DNA from: Kiritimatiellia bacterium
GTDB lineage: Bacteria; Verrucomicrobiota; Kiritimatiellia; RFP12; JAAYLN01
Direction: 5' to 3'
Length of the DNA: 32,502 nt
NCBI GenBank assembly: GCA_017458965.1
Contig: JAFSZJ010000012.1
Span: 1-32,502 of the forward strand
Position 1 is the stretch's first letter, and every line of letters starts with the position of its first letter. Positions 1 through 7,574 of the stretch are shown here, one piece after another. The translations under genes and the position numbers were made by a program. Below the pieces are notes generated by a model that saw nothing but the letters and a program-made list of their open reading frames with translations, did not search any database and was not told where the DNA came from.

Positions 1-1582
1 GCGAATGGATTTTGTCCGTCCTGACGGTTTTCCTGATTGATGCGTATGACCCCCTGTTGCCAGAGTAAGCCCAGATCCAGAATGTGTAGTATGTATCGGG
101 CATGAGCCCCGTGACGACGACGTTCGTCGCGTCGCCAACGTCGTTGTCAAAAAAAGCGAGGTTACTGCTCCAGGTGCCGCCTCGGCCACTGTCGACCTCC
201 AGCCAGTATCCTTCGGCGCCCGCAGCGGGCGACCAGCACACGGTGAAGGAGTTGCTCGAGACATTCGTCACATGCGGGTTTTCCGGCCTACATGGATAGG
301 CGGATACTACGAATGTCATGTTTGTGCTGCCATTGGCGTTCGTCGCGGCGAGGGTGAATTCGTAGTCATCGACGGCTGGCGGCGTGAATGTGAAGACGCC
401 ATCAACGAGCGTGGCAGAAGGATGGCCTGACTCTATCGAAATTGTGGCGGGGGCGTTCGTCGGCGTGTACACCCGGACATAGCCAGACACCAGCTGGCCG
501 ACATCCGGCTCGATGGTTCCGATCGGGCGGAAGCGCGGCGGATCTTCGGGCGCGGTTTCGCGGTCGCCGACCCATCCTGCGCGAACGGAGCGGAGCACGT
601 CCGCGTTGGCGCATTGGGCGTCGGTGTGGTCCTCACCGGACTGCGCCTTCCCCGTGGCGAAGTCCTTGGCGAAGTTCCAGAGTTCGTAGAAGTCCGCGTA
701 GCAGTCCTCGTCGCCGTAGTCGCGGTCGTCGCAGTAGCCGTATGTCCATCCTGCAAGCGCGGCGTCCGTGAACACGCCGCCGGTCCCTGCGTCGTTATCC
801 CAGCTATACTGGTTGTAGTCGGCGGCTGTTATCCAGCCGATCTCCGAGGAGTCGATTCCGCGCGCCGCGCCGCGTCGGCGCGATTCGCCAGCCCTGATGG
901 CGTCGATCGCGGCGCTTACGCGCCCTGCCAGTCCGAATGACGTGGCGACGGCGTCGTTGTCGATGGCCCTGGAGGATCCTGAACGTTCTGGAGGGTCCTG
1001 AAGGTCGGTAAGGGTCGCGCTTCCCCGCGCCCCTGTTGCGGATATGGCGTCTTCGTCGCCGTCCTGGCTCTTGAACAGCCCGCCAGAGTTGCATGCGTCA
1101 ACCATGACGACGACCTTCACCCCGCTCTGGAACTTGGCTAGGTCGGCCGCGAGTTCGGCATCGGTGTAGTTAGCGTTGTATGTGCAAAGGAAAACGTCGA
1201 GGCTGTCGTTGGCGCTGCTCGTGTTGCCGCCATGCGATGAGTGGTAGTAGAGGAAGACGTCGCCGGGGACGGCCTTCGCCGCGACGCGGGTGATGGCGGA
1301 GCGGATGCTTGTCTTGTTGGCACCGGAGTTCAGGAGGAGGGTGACGTTTTCAGGCTTCCATTCGCCGCGCTCGGTGATGTTGGTGCAGATATGGCATGCG
1401 TCCGGAACGCAACCGCTCAGCCATTGGGATCGCCGAATGTATGCCGTGCTGTACTGGTTGATGCCGACGCAGACCGCATAGTTCGTGGAGGCTGCGGCCA
1501 TTTCGCCGAACAACGCCGATGCCATGGCTATGGCTCCGGCGATGACGGCCGCAAGTCTCGGATGATGGTTATGGATGCACAT
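1..1582 (-). CDS. Secreted caspase-like (peptidase C14) protein with Ig-like and fibronectin III domains, partial
   Basis: The frame is open for 527 codons from an ATG at 1582 to the left edge, so the C-terminus is missing. Residues 1-31 look like a signal peptide ending in alanines. Residues 34 to about 260 look like a clan CD/C14 caspase-type peptidase. The catalytic His is in YYHSSHGG (His117) and the catalytic Cys in VVMVDACNSGG (Cys164), each after a hydrophobic strand. An Ig-like stretch follows (about 345-430), then a fibronectin type III-like domain (PENPHVTNVSSNSFTVCW onward, with a late PDTYYTFWIWAYS). The family cleaves proteins after basic or acidic residues; the substrate here is unknown. 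The signal peptide implies action outside the cytoplasm, unlike defence-associated caspases. An extended -10 box lies 22 nt upstream of the start and the ribosome site is weak. The family call is secure; the role is not. Confidence 0.85.
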   Translation of the reverse strand, partial: MCIHNHHPRLAAVIAGAIAMASALFGEMAAASTNYAVCVGINQYSTAYIRRSQWLSGCVPDACHICTNITERGEWKPENVTLLLNSGANKTSIRSAITRVAAKAVPGDVFLYYHSSHGGNTSSANDSLDVFLCTYNANYTDAELAADLAKFQSGVKVVVMVDACNSGGLFKSQDGDEDAISATGARGSATLTDLQDPPERSGSSRAIDNDAVATSFGLAGRVSAAIDAIRAGESRRRGAARGIDSSEIGWITAADYNQYSWDNDAGTGGVFTDAALAGWTYGYCDDRDYGDEDCYADFYELWNFAKDFATGKAQSGEDHTDAQCANADVLRSVRAGWVGDRETAPEDPPRFRPIGTIEPDVGQLVSGYVRVYTPTNAPATISIESGHPSATLVDGVFTFTPPAVDDYEFTLAATNANGSTNMTFVVSAYPCRPENPHVTNVSSNSFTVCWSPAAGAEGYWLEVDSGRGGTWSSNLAFFDNDVGDATNVVVTGLMPDTYYTFWIWAYSGNRGSYASIRKTVRTDKIHS

Positions 1583-1603
1583 GGCCAGCACTTCTCGTCG
1601 GGG

Positions 1604-1612
1604 ATTATAGCA
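1604..1612 (-). promoter_or_regulatory. Extended -10 promoter of the caspase-like gene
   Basis: On the minus strand TGCTATAAT is a perfect extended -10 element (TGn plus TATAAT, hexamer at 1609-1604). No convincing -35 box lies 17 nt upstream, as is usual for extended -10 promoters. The start codon at 1582 would leave a leader of about 15 nt. Confidence 0.6.
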
Positions 1613-1627
1613 GATTCGATATAATCG

Positions 1628-1933
1628 TTGCCCATGGCGCGTGGGTGTGGACGAACCGGCAGGGCGAGTAGGCCGCGAACCGCGTCGAAGCGAATGACCT
1701 CCATGAAGACCATCGAACGGAATATCGGCGTCGGCTTTTTCACGGACAACAAGGAGGTCTTACTAGTCGATGTCCGCGACAAGTTCCTGAACGCTGACGG
1801 CTCCTTCAGGACCGAGATGTACACCGAGAAGATGCTGGACGGCAACGGCCATTTCCTGCACCCGAGCCCCCAGGCGTACAAGGAGATCATCGTGCCGGCG
1901 GTGAAGGCGGCCATGGCCGCGCACGATATGTAG
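1628..1933 (+). pseudogene. C-terminal remnant of an SGNH/GDSL-type esterase
   Basis: The open frame ends in residues typical of the last third of SGNH/GDSL hydrolases: a strand VLLVDVRDKFLNADGSF, then GHFLHPSPQAYKEIIVPAV, which matches the terminal His block with its following helix. The family's N-terminal GDS nucleophile block and the Gly and Asn blocks are absent. The region where they should lie is the promoter of the divergent caspase-like gene. The first 25 or so residues of the frame are Arg-rich and do not look like protein. I see no ribosome site. I read it as a decayed, truncated esterase left beside the CE7 esterase that converges on it. Confidence 0.55.
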
Positions 1934-1948
1934 GCCGGCACACCGCCG

Positions 1949-3220
1949 TCAGAACCTCATGAATATGCCAGGTTCCGGCGGGACGTACATGTGGGTGGAG
2001 TTCTGATAGTAGGCGGCGCGCTTCGGGGCGCTGATCGAGTTGTATGCCGCCGTGATGCCCGACGGCGGACATGTGTAGTCGCCAAGCCCGATGCGCTGCA
2101 TGTCGACGAAGCATCCTCCGCCTATGCGCGCCGCATGGAATACGGGGTCGAAATAATCGAGCCCGCGCACATGGACGGGATGCCATCCTGGCAGACGGCC
2201 GTCAATCTCGGCGCCAGCAAGATTGCAGCACCATGTGATCGAAGGTTCGCACCGGTTGATCTCCGGCACCAGCGATGCCGACCAGATGGCCTGAAGTCCG
2301 CCCTGGCTGCCGCCCGTCGCGATCAGATCGCGCCCGTTCCATTCCGGCAGCGTCCTGAGATAGTCGAACGCGCGCATCGCCCTTAAGGCCATGCTGCGGA
2401 AATAGGCGGTGTCGGGATCGGCGTTCTCCACGGGCGACACGCCGTACATGTCGAGCTTCTCGAACTGCGCGAAAAAGCCGGCGTAGTATTCCTCGTCGCG
2501 GAACAGCTCGTAGCCGTGCGCGTTGACATGGAACGTTATCACGCCCGGGGTCATCATGCGGTGGCAGATCTTCGGCTCCTTGCTGTAGCCGTCGAATATG
2601 ACGCGAGCCGGGTATCCGCCCTCTCCCTTCGGCACCGCCAGAAAGCCGGTCACGGGATTAGGACCTGCGCAGGCGATCTTCACGGTGTATATCCGGAGCG
2701 AGTCGGGAATGCGTGTGCCGTCAGGGAAGAATGCGCCGATGTAGTGGTGCCGTTCAACCTCGAGCGGGACAGCGTCGAGAAGCGCGCGCTGCCGCGCCCA
2801 GTAGGCGTCGAAATCGTCGGGCTTCGTTATGGCCGGACGGATCTCGCCTATGTCCGCTCCGGCCCCGCCCTCGAAAGACAGCGCTTCCGGCACCTCCGTC
2901 TTTTCCACTGAAAGCGACACCGATGCCATGACATGGACAAACCCGGCGCGTTTCAGCGATGTGCGGACCGTGGCTGGATGGCAAAGGGATATCGGGCAGG
3001 CGTCCGCCGCGACCGTGCCGTCATCGCCTTCCAGGCGCCAGACGAGCTTAAGATCGGTCCCCGACGCCACTCCGGCCGGGTCCATGAGGACAAATACGAA
3101 GTCGATCTCGTCGCCGACGCGGTATTCGATCGGGTTCCCGCGCGTGAAGCCGACAAGTCTAAGACCGGATGCCGCCATGGCGGCAAGGGTGTCCTTTTCC
3201 GAAATCGTTGTGCCGGGCAT
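1949..3220 (-). CDS. Acetyl xylan esterase / cephalosporin-C deacetylase-like hydrolase (CE7 type)
   Basis: An alpha/beta hydrolase of 423 residues. The start at 3220 was chosen because AAGGAG lies just upstream; a longer frame to 3391 reads through a terminator and is low-complexity. The N-terminal 120 residues form a beta-rich domain. The AXE1-type catalytic domain follows: nucleophile Ser305 in ATGGSQGGLQ, probable Asp381 in GLGDYTCPPS, and His410 in NSTHMY, the usual CE7 order and spacing. CE7 enzymes remove acetyl groups from xylo-oligosaccharides and other small acetylated sugars. No signal peptide is visible, so it should act in the cytoplasm on imported oligosaccharides. It lies downstream of oadA but behind a good terminator, and I see no clear promoter of its own, so it may depend on read-through. 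Confidence 0.85.
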   Translation of the reverse strand: MPGTTISEKDTLAAMAASGLRLVGFTRGNPIEYRVGDEIDFVFVLMDPAGVASGTDLKLVWRLEGDDGTVAADACPISLCHPATVRTSLKRAGFVHVMASVSLSVEKTEVPEALSFEGGAGADIGEIRPAITKPDDFDAYWARQRALLDAVPLEVERHHYIGAFFPDGTRIPDSLRIYTVKIACAGPNPVTGFLAVPKGEGGYPARVIFDGYSKEPKICHRMMTPGVITFHVNAHGYELFRDEEYYAGFFAQFEKLDMYGVSPVENADPDTAYFRSMALRAMRAFDYLRTLPEWNGRDLIATGGSQGGLQAIWSASLVPEINRCEPSITWCCNLAGAEIDGRLPGWHPVHVRGLDYFDPVFHAARIGGGCFVDMQRIGLGDYTCPPSGITAAYNSISAPKRAAYYQNSTHMYVPPEPGIFMRF

Positions 3221-3251
3221 TGCCGATTCTCCTTCAGGGGGTAGGTGTGGC

Positions 3252-3287
3252 AAAACGCAGGAAGGGGCTAGGCACTCCCTTCCTGCG
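3252..3287 (-). terminator. Intrinsic terminator after oadA
   Basis: An 11-bp perfect stem (CGCAGGAAGGG at 3256-3266 with CCCTTCCTGCG at 3277-3287) has a 10-nt loop. On the minus strand TTTT follows it directly, 28 nt past the oadA stop. Confidence 0.8.
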
Positions 3288-3314
3288 TCGGTGACGATAA
3301 ACCCTCGGCTATGG

Positions 3315-5117
3315 TTAGCCGATGACGACCAGCGTGTCGCCGGTGTTGACCTTGTCCGTCTGCGCGACGAGGACGGAACGGACCGTGCCATCGCAAGGCG
3401 AGGTGACGGACTGCTCCATCTTCATGACGTCCATGACGAGGAGCTCGTCGCCCTTGGCGACCGTCGTTCCGGGCTGCGCGGTGATGCGGAGGATCGAGCC
3501 GGGGACGCTGGCCTTGACCTCTGTGCCGGCGCCGGCGGAGGCACCGCCTGCTGCAGGGGCGGCCTTGATGCCGTCCTCGACCTTGAAGGCGATCTCCTTG
3601 CCGTTGACTACGGCCTTGTCGCCCTTGAGCTCGATGCCGTAGGCCTTGCCGTTGACCGTGACGGTGCAGGGGCCGGTCGCGGCCGCCTTGGGGGCGACGT
3701 CCTTGTTGAAGCGGCAGCCCATGGGGGCCTTGGCCGGATCCTTGAGGAAGAGGATGCCCTTCTCCTTGCATGCGGCGGCGATGAAGACGTTTTCGTCCGT
3801 GATCGGAAGTCCGGCGTCCTTGAGCATCTTCTCGGCGGCGGCGCGGCCCTTGGCCGGGTCGGCGTTGTTGATCTCGAGGACGGTCTTGGTCGTCGGCTCC
3901 TTGTTGAGGAAGGCGGAGGCGAGCTTGACGATCTCGGGGTCGGGGGCGACCGGCGTCTTGCCGAAGTATCCGCAGACCATCTGGGCGTAGCCGGGGGAGA
4001 ACTTCTTGAACTTCCCGAACATGACGTTCTGGATCGCCTGCTGGGCGTAGAACTGCGAGACGGGCGTGACGGACGTGCCGAAGCCGCCGAGGCGCACGCA
4101 GTCGTACATCTCGGCGATCATGTCGTCGTACTTGTCCATCATGTTGTTGTCGCGGAGCATCTGCGTGTTGGCGGTGAGGGCGCCGCCGGGCATCGGGCTC
4201 CAGATGATGGCGGGCGAGACGTTCATCGCCTCCGGCGGGAGGAAGTAGTCCTTCATGCAGTCCTTGAAGACCGCCTCAGCCTTGCGGATCTTCTCGATGT
4301 CCACGTCGAGCGCGAAGTCGTCGTCGCCGTCGAGGGCGTGCCAGAGCGTGATGATGTCGGGCTGGCAGGTGCCGCCGGACATGGGCGCCATGGAGAGGTC
4401 GAGGCCGTCGGCGCCGCCGCGCAGGGCGGCGAGGTAGCACACGATGCCGTTGCCGGCCGTCTCATGGGAATGGAACTGGATATGGATCTTCTCGCCGAGG
4501 AGCTTGCGCGCGAGCTGCATGGTCTTGAAGACAGTGGCCGGCGTAGAGGTGCCGGAGGCGTCCTTGAAGCAGACGCGGTCGAACGGGATGCCGGCGTCGA
4601 TGATGCGTTTCAGGCGGCCCGCGTAGAACTCGGGGGTGTGAGTACCCTGGTTGTCGATGCCGGGGGGCAGGCCCATCATGGTGACGACGACCTCGTGGTT
4701 GAGGCCGGCGTCGTGGATGCACTGGCCGGACCACTTGAGGTTGTCGACGTCGTTGAGGGCGTCGAAGTTGCGGATCGAGGACATGCCGTGCTTCTTGAAC
4801 ATGTCGGCATGGAGCTTGATCATGTCCGAGGGCTGCGACTCGAGGCCGACGACGTTCACGCCGCGCGAGAGCGTCTGGAGGTCAGCCTCCGGCGCCGCCT
4901 TGCGGAACTTGTCCATGACATCGAAGGCGTCCTCCTGGCAATAGAAGTAGCACGATTGGAAGCGGGCGCCGCCGCCGGCCTCGAACCACCGGATGCCGGC
5001 GTCGTACGCGGCCTCCACGGCGGGGAGGAAGTCCTTGGATAGAACGCGGGCGCCGATGACGGACTGGAAGCCGTCGCGGAACGCCGTGCACATGAACTTG
5101 ATGTTTTTCTTTGCCAT
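3315..5117 (-). CDS. oadA: Oxaloacetate decarboxylase alpha / pyruvate carboxylase B-type subunit
   Basis: A 600-residue biotin-dependent carboxyltransferase. Residues 1 to about 300 are the HMGL-like TIM barrel with metal-site motifs FRDGFQS, CFKDASG (the lysine that is carboxylated in the family) and FHSHETAG. A conserved carboxylase domain follows. An Ala/Gly-rich linker (around 500-525) leads to a C-terminal biotinyl domain with acceptor lysine in DVMKMEQSV. The family transfers CO2 from oxaloacetate to biotin; with the beta and gamma subunits this drives Na+ export. The barrel is divergent: the usual TLRDxHQS is AFRDGFQS and HxHDTxG is HSHETAG, but the metal ligands remain. The start has AGGA 8 nt upstream. 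oadG lies 237 nt upstream. No oadB (the membrane decarboxylase) is adjacent, so a role as a soluble carboxylase subunit cannot be excluded. Confidence 0.88.
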   Translation of the reverse strand: MAKKNIKFMCTAFRDGFQSVIGARVLSKDFLPAVEAAYDAGIRWFEAGGGARFQSCYFYCQEDAFDVMDKFRKAAPEADLQTLSRGVNVVGLESQPSDMIKLHADMFKKHGMSSIRNFDALNDVDNLKWSGQCIHDAGLNHEVVVTMMGLPPGIDNQGTHTPEFYAGRLKRIIDAGIPFDRVCFKDASGTSTPATVFKTMQLARKLLGEKIHIQFHSHETAGNGIVCYLAALRGGADGLDLSMAPMSGGTCQPDIITLWHALDGDDDFALDVDIEKIRKAEAVFKDCMKDYFLPPEAMNVSPAIIWSPMPGGALTANTQMLRDNNMMDKYDDMIAEMYDCVRLGGFGTSVTPVSQFYAQQAIQNVMFGKFKKFSPGYAQMVCGYFGKTPVAPDPEIVKLASAFLNKEPTTKTVLEINNADPAKGRAAAEKMLKDAGLPITDENVFIAAACKEKGILFLKDPAKAPMGCRFNKDVAPKAAATGPCTVTVNGKAYGIELKGDKAVVNGKEIAFKVEDGIKAAPAAGGASAGAGTEVKASVPGSILRITAQPGTTVAKGDELLVMDVMKMEQSVTSPCDGTVRSVLVAQTDKVNTGDTLVVIG

Positions 5118-5133
5118 GGTGTGATCCTGAGTT

Positions 5134-5165
5134 GGAAAGTTGAGAAGTCGGGAAGTTGGGAAGTT
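5134..5165. repeat. Octamer tandem array (GGGAAGTT-like, 4 units)
   Basis: Four consecutive 8-nt units: GGAAAGTT, GAGAAGTC, GGGAAGTT, GGGAAGTT. They lie directly upstream of the oadA ribosome site and a G-rich run follows. Confidence 0.85.
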
Positions 5166-5235
5166 GCGGGGGGGGGCGGCGGGGGTGTCCGCGACAGGGC
5201 GCGGACGACAACACTCATATCAACATTGCAATCTG

Positions 5236-5333
5236 TTATCTATTACTTGTTATCTGTTATCTGTTTTCTATTACTTGTTATCTGTTATCTGTTATCTGTT
5301 ATCTATTATCTATTATCTGCTATCTGCTATCTG
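5236..5333. repeat. Heptamer tandem array (TTATCTG, 14 units)
   Basis: Fourteen 7-nt units in register, mostly TTATCTG or TTATCTA with a few TTACTTG, TTTTCTA and CTATCTG variants. The array fills the oadG-oadA intergenic space. It is AT-rich inside a GC-rich genome and reads open in several frames, so any peptide predicted from it (ICYLLSV-like) is an artefact. Confidence 0.93.
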
Positions 5334-5354
5334 CCTCGCCAGCGGCTACGCGCA

Positions 5355-5588
5355 CTAACGGCTACGCGCCACGGCTATGGCGATCGCTATCGCCTCGTCG
5401 TCGTTGGAGGCGGCCTTGGGCGCCGGCTTTTTCTTGGGCGCCTCGTCGGGGAGGATGTGGTTGAAGCGCGGGATGATCTTGGCGGACAGCGTCGTGACGG
5501 CCACGAGCACCGCCAGGAAGAAATACACGATCCCCATGCCGGAGATGAGAAGCACGACGCCTTGCTTGATAAGTTCAGTTCTGTCCAT
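5355..5588 (-). CDS. oadG: Oxaloacetate decarboxylase gamma subunit-like membrane protein
   Basis: A 77-residue protein with one N-terminal membrane segment (ELIKQGVVLLISGMGIVYFF and on to about residue 34), then a Pro/Lys/Ala-rich cytoplasmic tail with DEAPKKKPAPK. This is the plan of OadG, the small subunit that anchors the Na+-pumping decarboxylase and binds Zn. The initiator at 5588 is chosen because GGAAGGG precedes it; a longer frame starts inside the upstream terminator. It is the first gene of an oadG-oadA unit. The tail is shorter than in many OadG proteins and ends in an Ala/Ile run of low complexity next to the repeat array. Confidence 0.75.
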   Translation of the reverse strand: MDRTELIKQGVVLLISGMGIVYFFLAVLVAVTTLSAKIIPRFNHILPDEAPKKKPAPKAASNDDEAIAIAIAVARSR

Positions 5589-5622
5589 TTGCAGAAAACC
5601 CTTCCGTGAGTAATCATCTAGG

Positions 5623-5651
5623 ATTGTACCAAACCTGGGCGTGAAAGTCAC
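5623..5651 (-). promoter_or_regulatory. Candidate promoter of oadG-oadA
   Basis: On the minus strand TGG-TACAAT (hexamer 5628-5623) is an extended -10 box. GTGACT lies 17 nt upstream as a partial -35, inside the terminator hairpin of the preceding gene. The predicted leader is about 28 nt. Confidence 0.5.
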
Positions 5652-5658
5652 GCCCAGG
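5631..5658 (-). terminator. Intrinsic terminator after the GH127 gene
   Basis: A perfect 11-bp stem (CCTGGGCGTGA at 5634-5644 with TCACGCCCAGG at 5648-5658) has a 3-nt loop. On the minus strand TTTGG follows, 12 nt past the GH127 stop. The oadG promoter overlaps it. Confidence 0.75.
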
Positions 5659-5669
5659 CGGTACTTCGG

Positions 5670-7559
5670 CTATAGATCCTCCCACGGGCCGTGCTCGAAT
5701 GGGAACCAGGTGCGGTAGAAGTTGCCGCGACGCCATTCGTTGCCGGCGGAGGCGTAGTCGCAGAAGAAGACCGTCGATTCCAGGCGTCCCTCGGGGTTGG
5801 CGTGGTGCTGGCCGATGGGGAGGGCGGCCGACCACGCCATCCAGATGTCGTCGGACGGCGCTCGGACTTCGGCGAACGAGGCGACCTCCTGCCCGTCCTG
5901 AAGCGTCCACATGCGGAAAGGCTCCATCATGTCGCCGTCCGCGAAGCGGCTGTCGCGAGCCAAAAGGACGGGACCGCGGGTGAAGGCGACATGACCTTTC
6001 GCGACATGCGCCACGACGGGCATGGCGAAATCCATCTCGACAATGTCGCCTAGCCGCCAGTCGCGCTCGATTGTGAAGTATCCTGCCGCATCGCCGGAGC
6101 CTGGAAGCTCCTTGCCGTTCAGGCGGAACGTCGCCTTGCGGCACCAGCCAGGGACGCGGAAGCGGGTGGCGAGGCGCCCCTCGAAGTGGCTCACGATGCG
6201 GACGAAGCCGCTGCGCGGGTAAAGTGAGTACATGTCGAAGGCCGCCATGCGTCCGTCGGGCAGCGCGGCTTTGACGAGGGCGGAGGCGTAGAAGTCGAAG
6301 ACGACCCCTTCGCCGTCCGCGCGGAAGAGCTTCTTCAGGAAGCAGAGGAAGCCGCGCGGACCGTTGGCGTTGCAGCAGTCTATGTGCATGAAGCAGTGGT
6401 GCTGGCCATGGAAGCGCGATCCAGAGAGCGGGGTATAGCCGGCGAACTCCGAGCCATCGGGTTTGAGCGCGCCGAGATAGGCGTTGTAGAAGGTGCGCTC
6501 GATGCAGTCGGCCCACATCGGATCGCCAGTCACGACGAGGAGCTTTTCGCAAAGGCGCATCCAGGTCGTGGTCACGCACGTCTCCTGGAGGTGGACGTAC
6601 GGGATATGCTGCTTGTGGGCGCCGTGGAACCAGGCTTCGCTAGAAGCGCATCCGCCGGCAAGGTTGACCTCCTCGCAAGCGATGTCCTTTGCCGCGGCGA
6701 TGGCGGCGTCGAGAAGTTCGCGGCGTCCGGTCTCCTCCCAGAGCTCGACGAGGCCCTGGTAGCAGCTCATCATCTCGTACGCCTTCCAGCGGTTGTTCTT
6801 GCCGACGTAGCCGCCGTCCTTCTCCGGGGTGTTGCCGTGTCCGTTGCGGTCGGCGACCGAGATGCCGCGCAGGGCGAGGTCGATGAGGCGGGGACCGGAT
6901 TCGGGCTTCTCCATGCCGTCCGCGATGAAGAGGGCGAAGTCGAGGTAGCACTTGTCGCCGGTGCGGCGGTACAGCCAGACGACCGGCTCCAGGATCGACG
7001 AGCTGGCGTAGCCGGTCCAGTTACCGGTCTGCCATAGTTCGACTCCGCGCCGCCCGTTTGGACCGATTTCGGCGATGACGTAGTCGCAAAGCCGACGGCA
7101 TGCCGCGAGGGCCTCGTCCGCGCGGGAGTCGCGCCCCTCGGCGCGGGCGAGATCGTGGTAATGCAGAAGGCCGAGCATCGTGTACTTCATGCCCCAGACA
7201 TCCCAGCCTTCGCAGCAGCGGAGCTCGTCGGGATAGTTGCCTATGTAGCCGCACTCCTCCTGGGACGCGATGATGCGGTCGATACCGCGCTCGATCGAGG
7301 CGCGCAGCGTGGCGTTCTCGTGGTAGCGGAGGTATGGCACGGCGGAATGCATCCACTTGCCCCAGAACTCCGTCTGCCACCACTGTTTCGTCTCGGTCTT
7401 CTCCATGAATGGCGCCGTGATGTAGTCGGCGTCCATCGCGGCGACGTGGTGCGCGATCATGGAGTCGAGGGTTTCGCCAAGGCGCCCCTTCAGCGTCACA
7501 TCGCCGATGTTGTCGAGCACGCCGCGATTAGTCGCCAGCTCCGCCTTGTCATTGGTCAT
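5670..7559 (-). CDS. GH127-type glycoside hydrolase (beta-L-arabinofuranosidase family, DUF1680)
   Basis: A 629-residue (alpha/alpha)6-barrel protein. The Zn-thiolate active site typical of GH127/GH146 is visible: Glu326 and Cys328 in HLQETCVTT, and Cys395-Cys396 in HIDCCNANGPRG. The C-terminal beta-sandwich domains follow. The family hydrolyses beta-L-arabinofuranosides with a Cys nucleophile held by Zn. No signal peptide is seen, so it acts on internalised arabino-oligosaccharides. The start has AGGA about 10 nt upstream and the gene lies 15 nt behind holB, so it is probably cotranscribed with the LptF-like gene and holB. That pairing of a sugar enzyme with housekeeping genes is unusual. 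Substrate specificity within the GH127-like families cannot be told from sequence alone. Confidence 0.87.
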   Translation of the reverse strand: MTNDKAELATNRGVLDNIGDVTLKGRLGETLDSMIAHHVAAMDADYITAPFMEKTETKQWWQTEFWGKWMHSAVPYLRYHENATLRASIERGIDRIIASQEECGYIGNYPDELRCCEGWDVWGMKYTMLGLLHYHDLARAEGRDSRADEALAACRRLCDYVIAEIGPNGRRGVELWQTGNWTGYASSSILEPVVWLYRRTGDKCYLDFALFIADGMEKPESGPRLIDLALRGISVADRNGHGNTPEKDGGYVGKNNRWKAYEMMSCYQGLVELWEETGRRELLDAAIAAAKDIACEEVNLAGGCASSEAWFHGAHKQHIPYVHLQETCVTTTWMRLCEKLLVVTGDPMWADCIERTFYNAYLGALKPDGSEFAGYTPLSGSRFHGQHHCFMHIDCCNANGPRGFLCFLKKLFRADGEGVVFDFYASALVKAALPDGRMAAFDMYSLYPRSGFVRIVSHFEGRLATRFRVPGWCRKATFRLNGKELPGSGDAAGYFTIERDWRLGDIVEMDFAMPVVAHVAKGHVAFTRGPVLLARDSRFADGDMMEPFRMWTLQDGQEVASFAEVRAPSDDIWMAWSAALPIGQHHANPEGRLESTVFFCDYASAGNEWRRGNFYRTWFPFEHGPWEDL

Positions 7560-7574
7560 AGGTTCCTATCCTTT

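Noticed and set aside
2829-5042. Open frame of 737 codons on the plus strand opposite oadA
   Set aside because: It is antisense to a clearly recognised gene, is composed of Gly/Val/Leu/Asp/Arg low-complexity runs, and exists only because third-position GC leaves the complementary frame free of stops. The same holds for long plus-strand frames at 8575-9912, 10037-11725 and 6384-7037.
5236-5333. Tandem arrays considered as CRISPR
   Set aside because: Units are 7-8 nt and directly adjacent, with no unique spacers and no cas genes.
5121-5609. Plus-strand frame with a run of ICYLLSVICYLLS that looks like membrane helices
   Set aside because: It is a translation of the TTATCTG heptamer array plus antisense oadG; nothing in it resembles a protein apart from the repeat.
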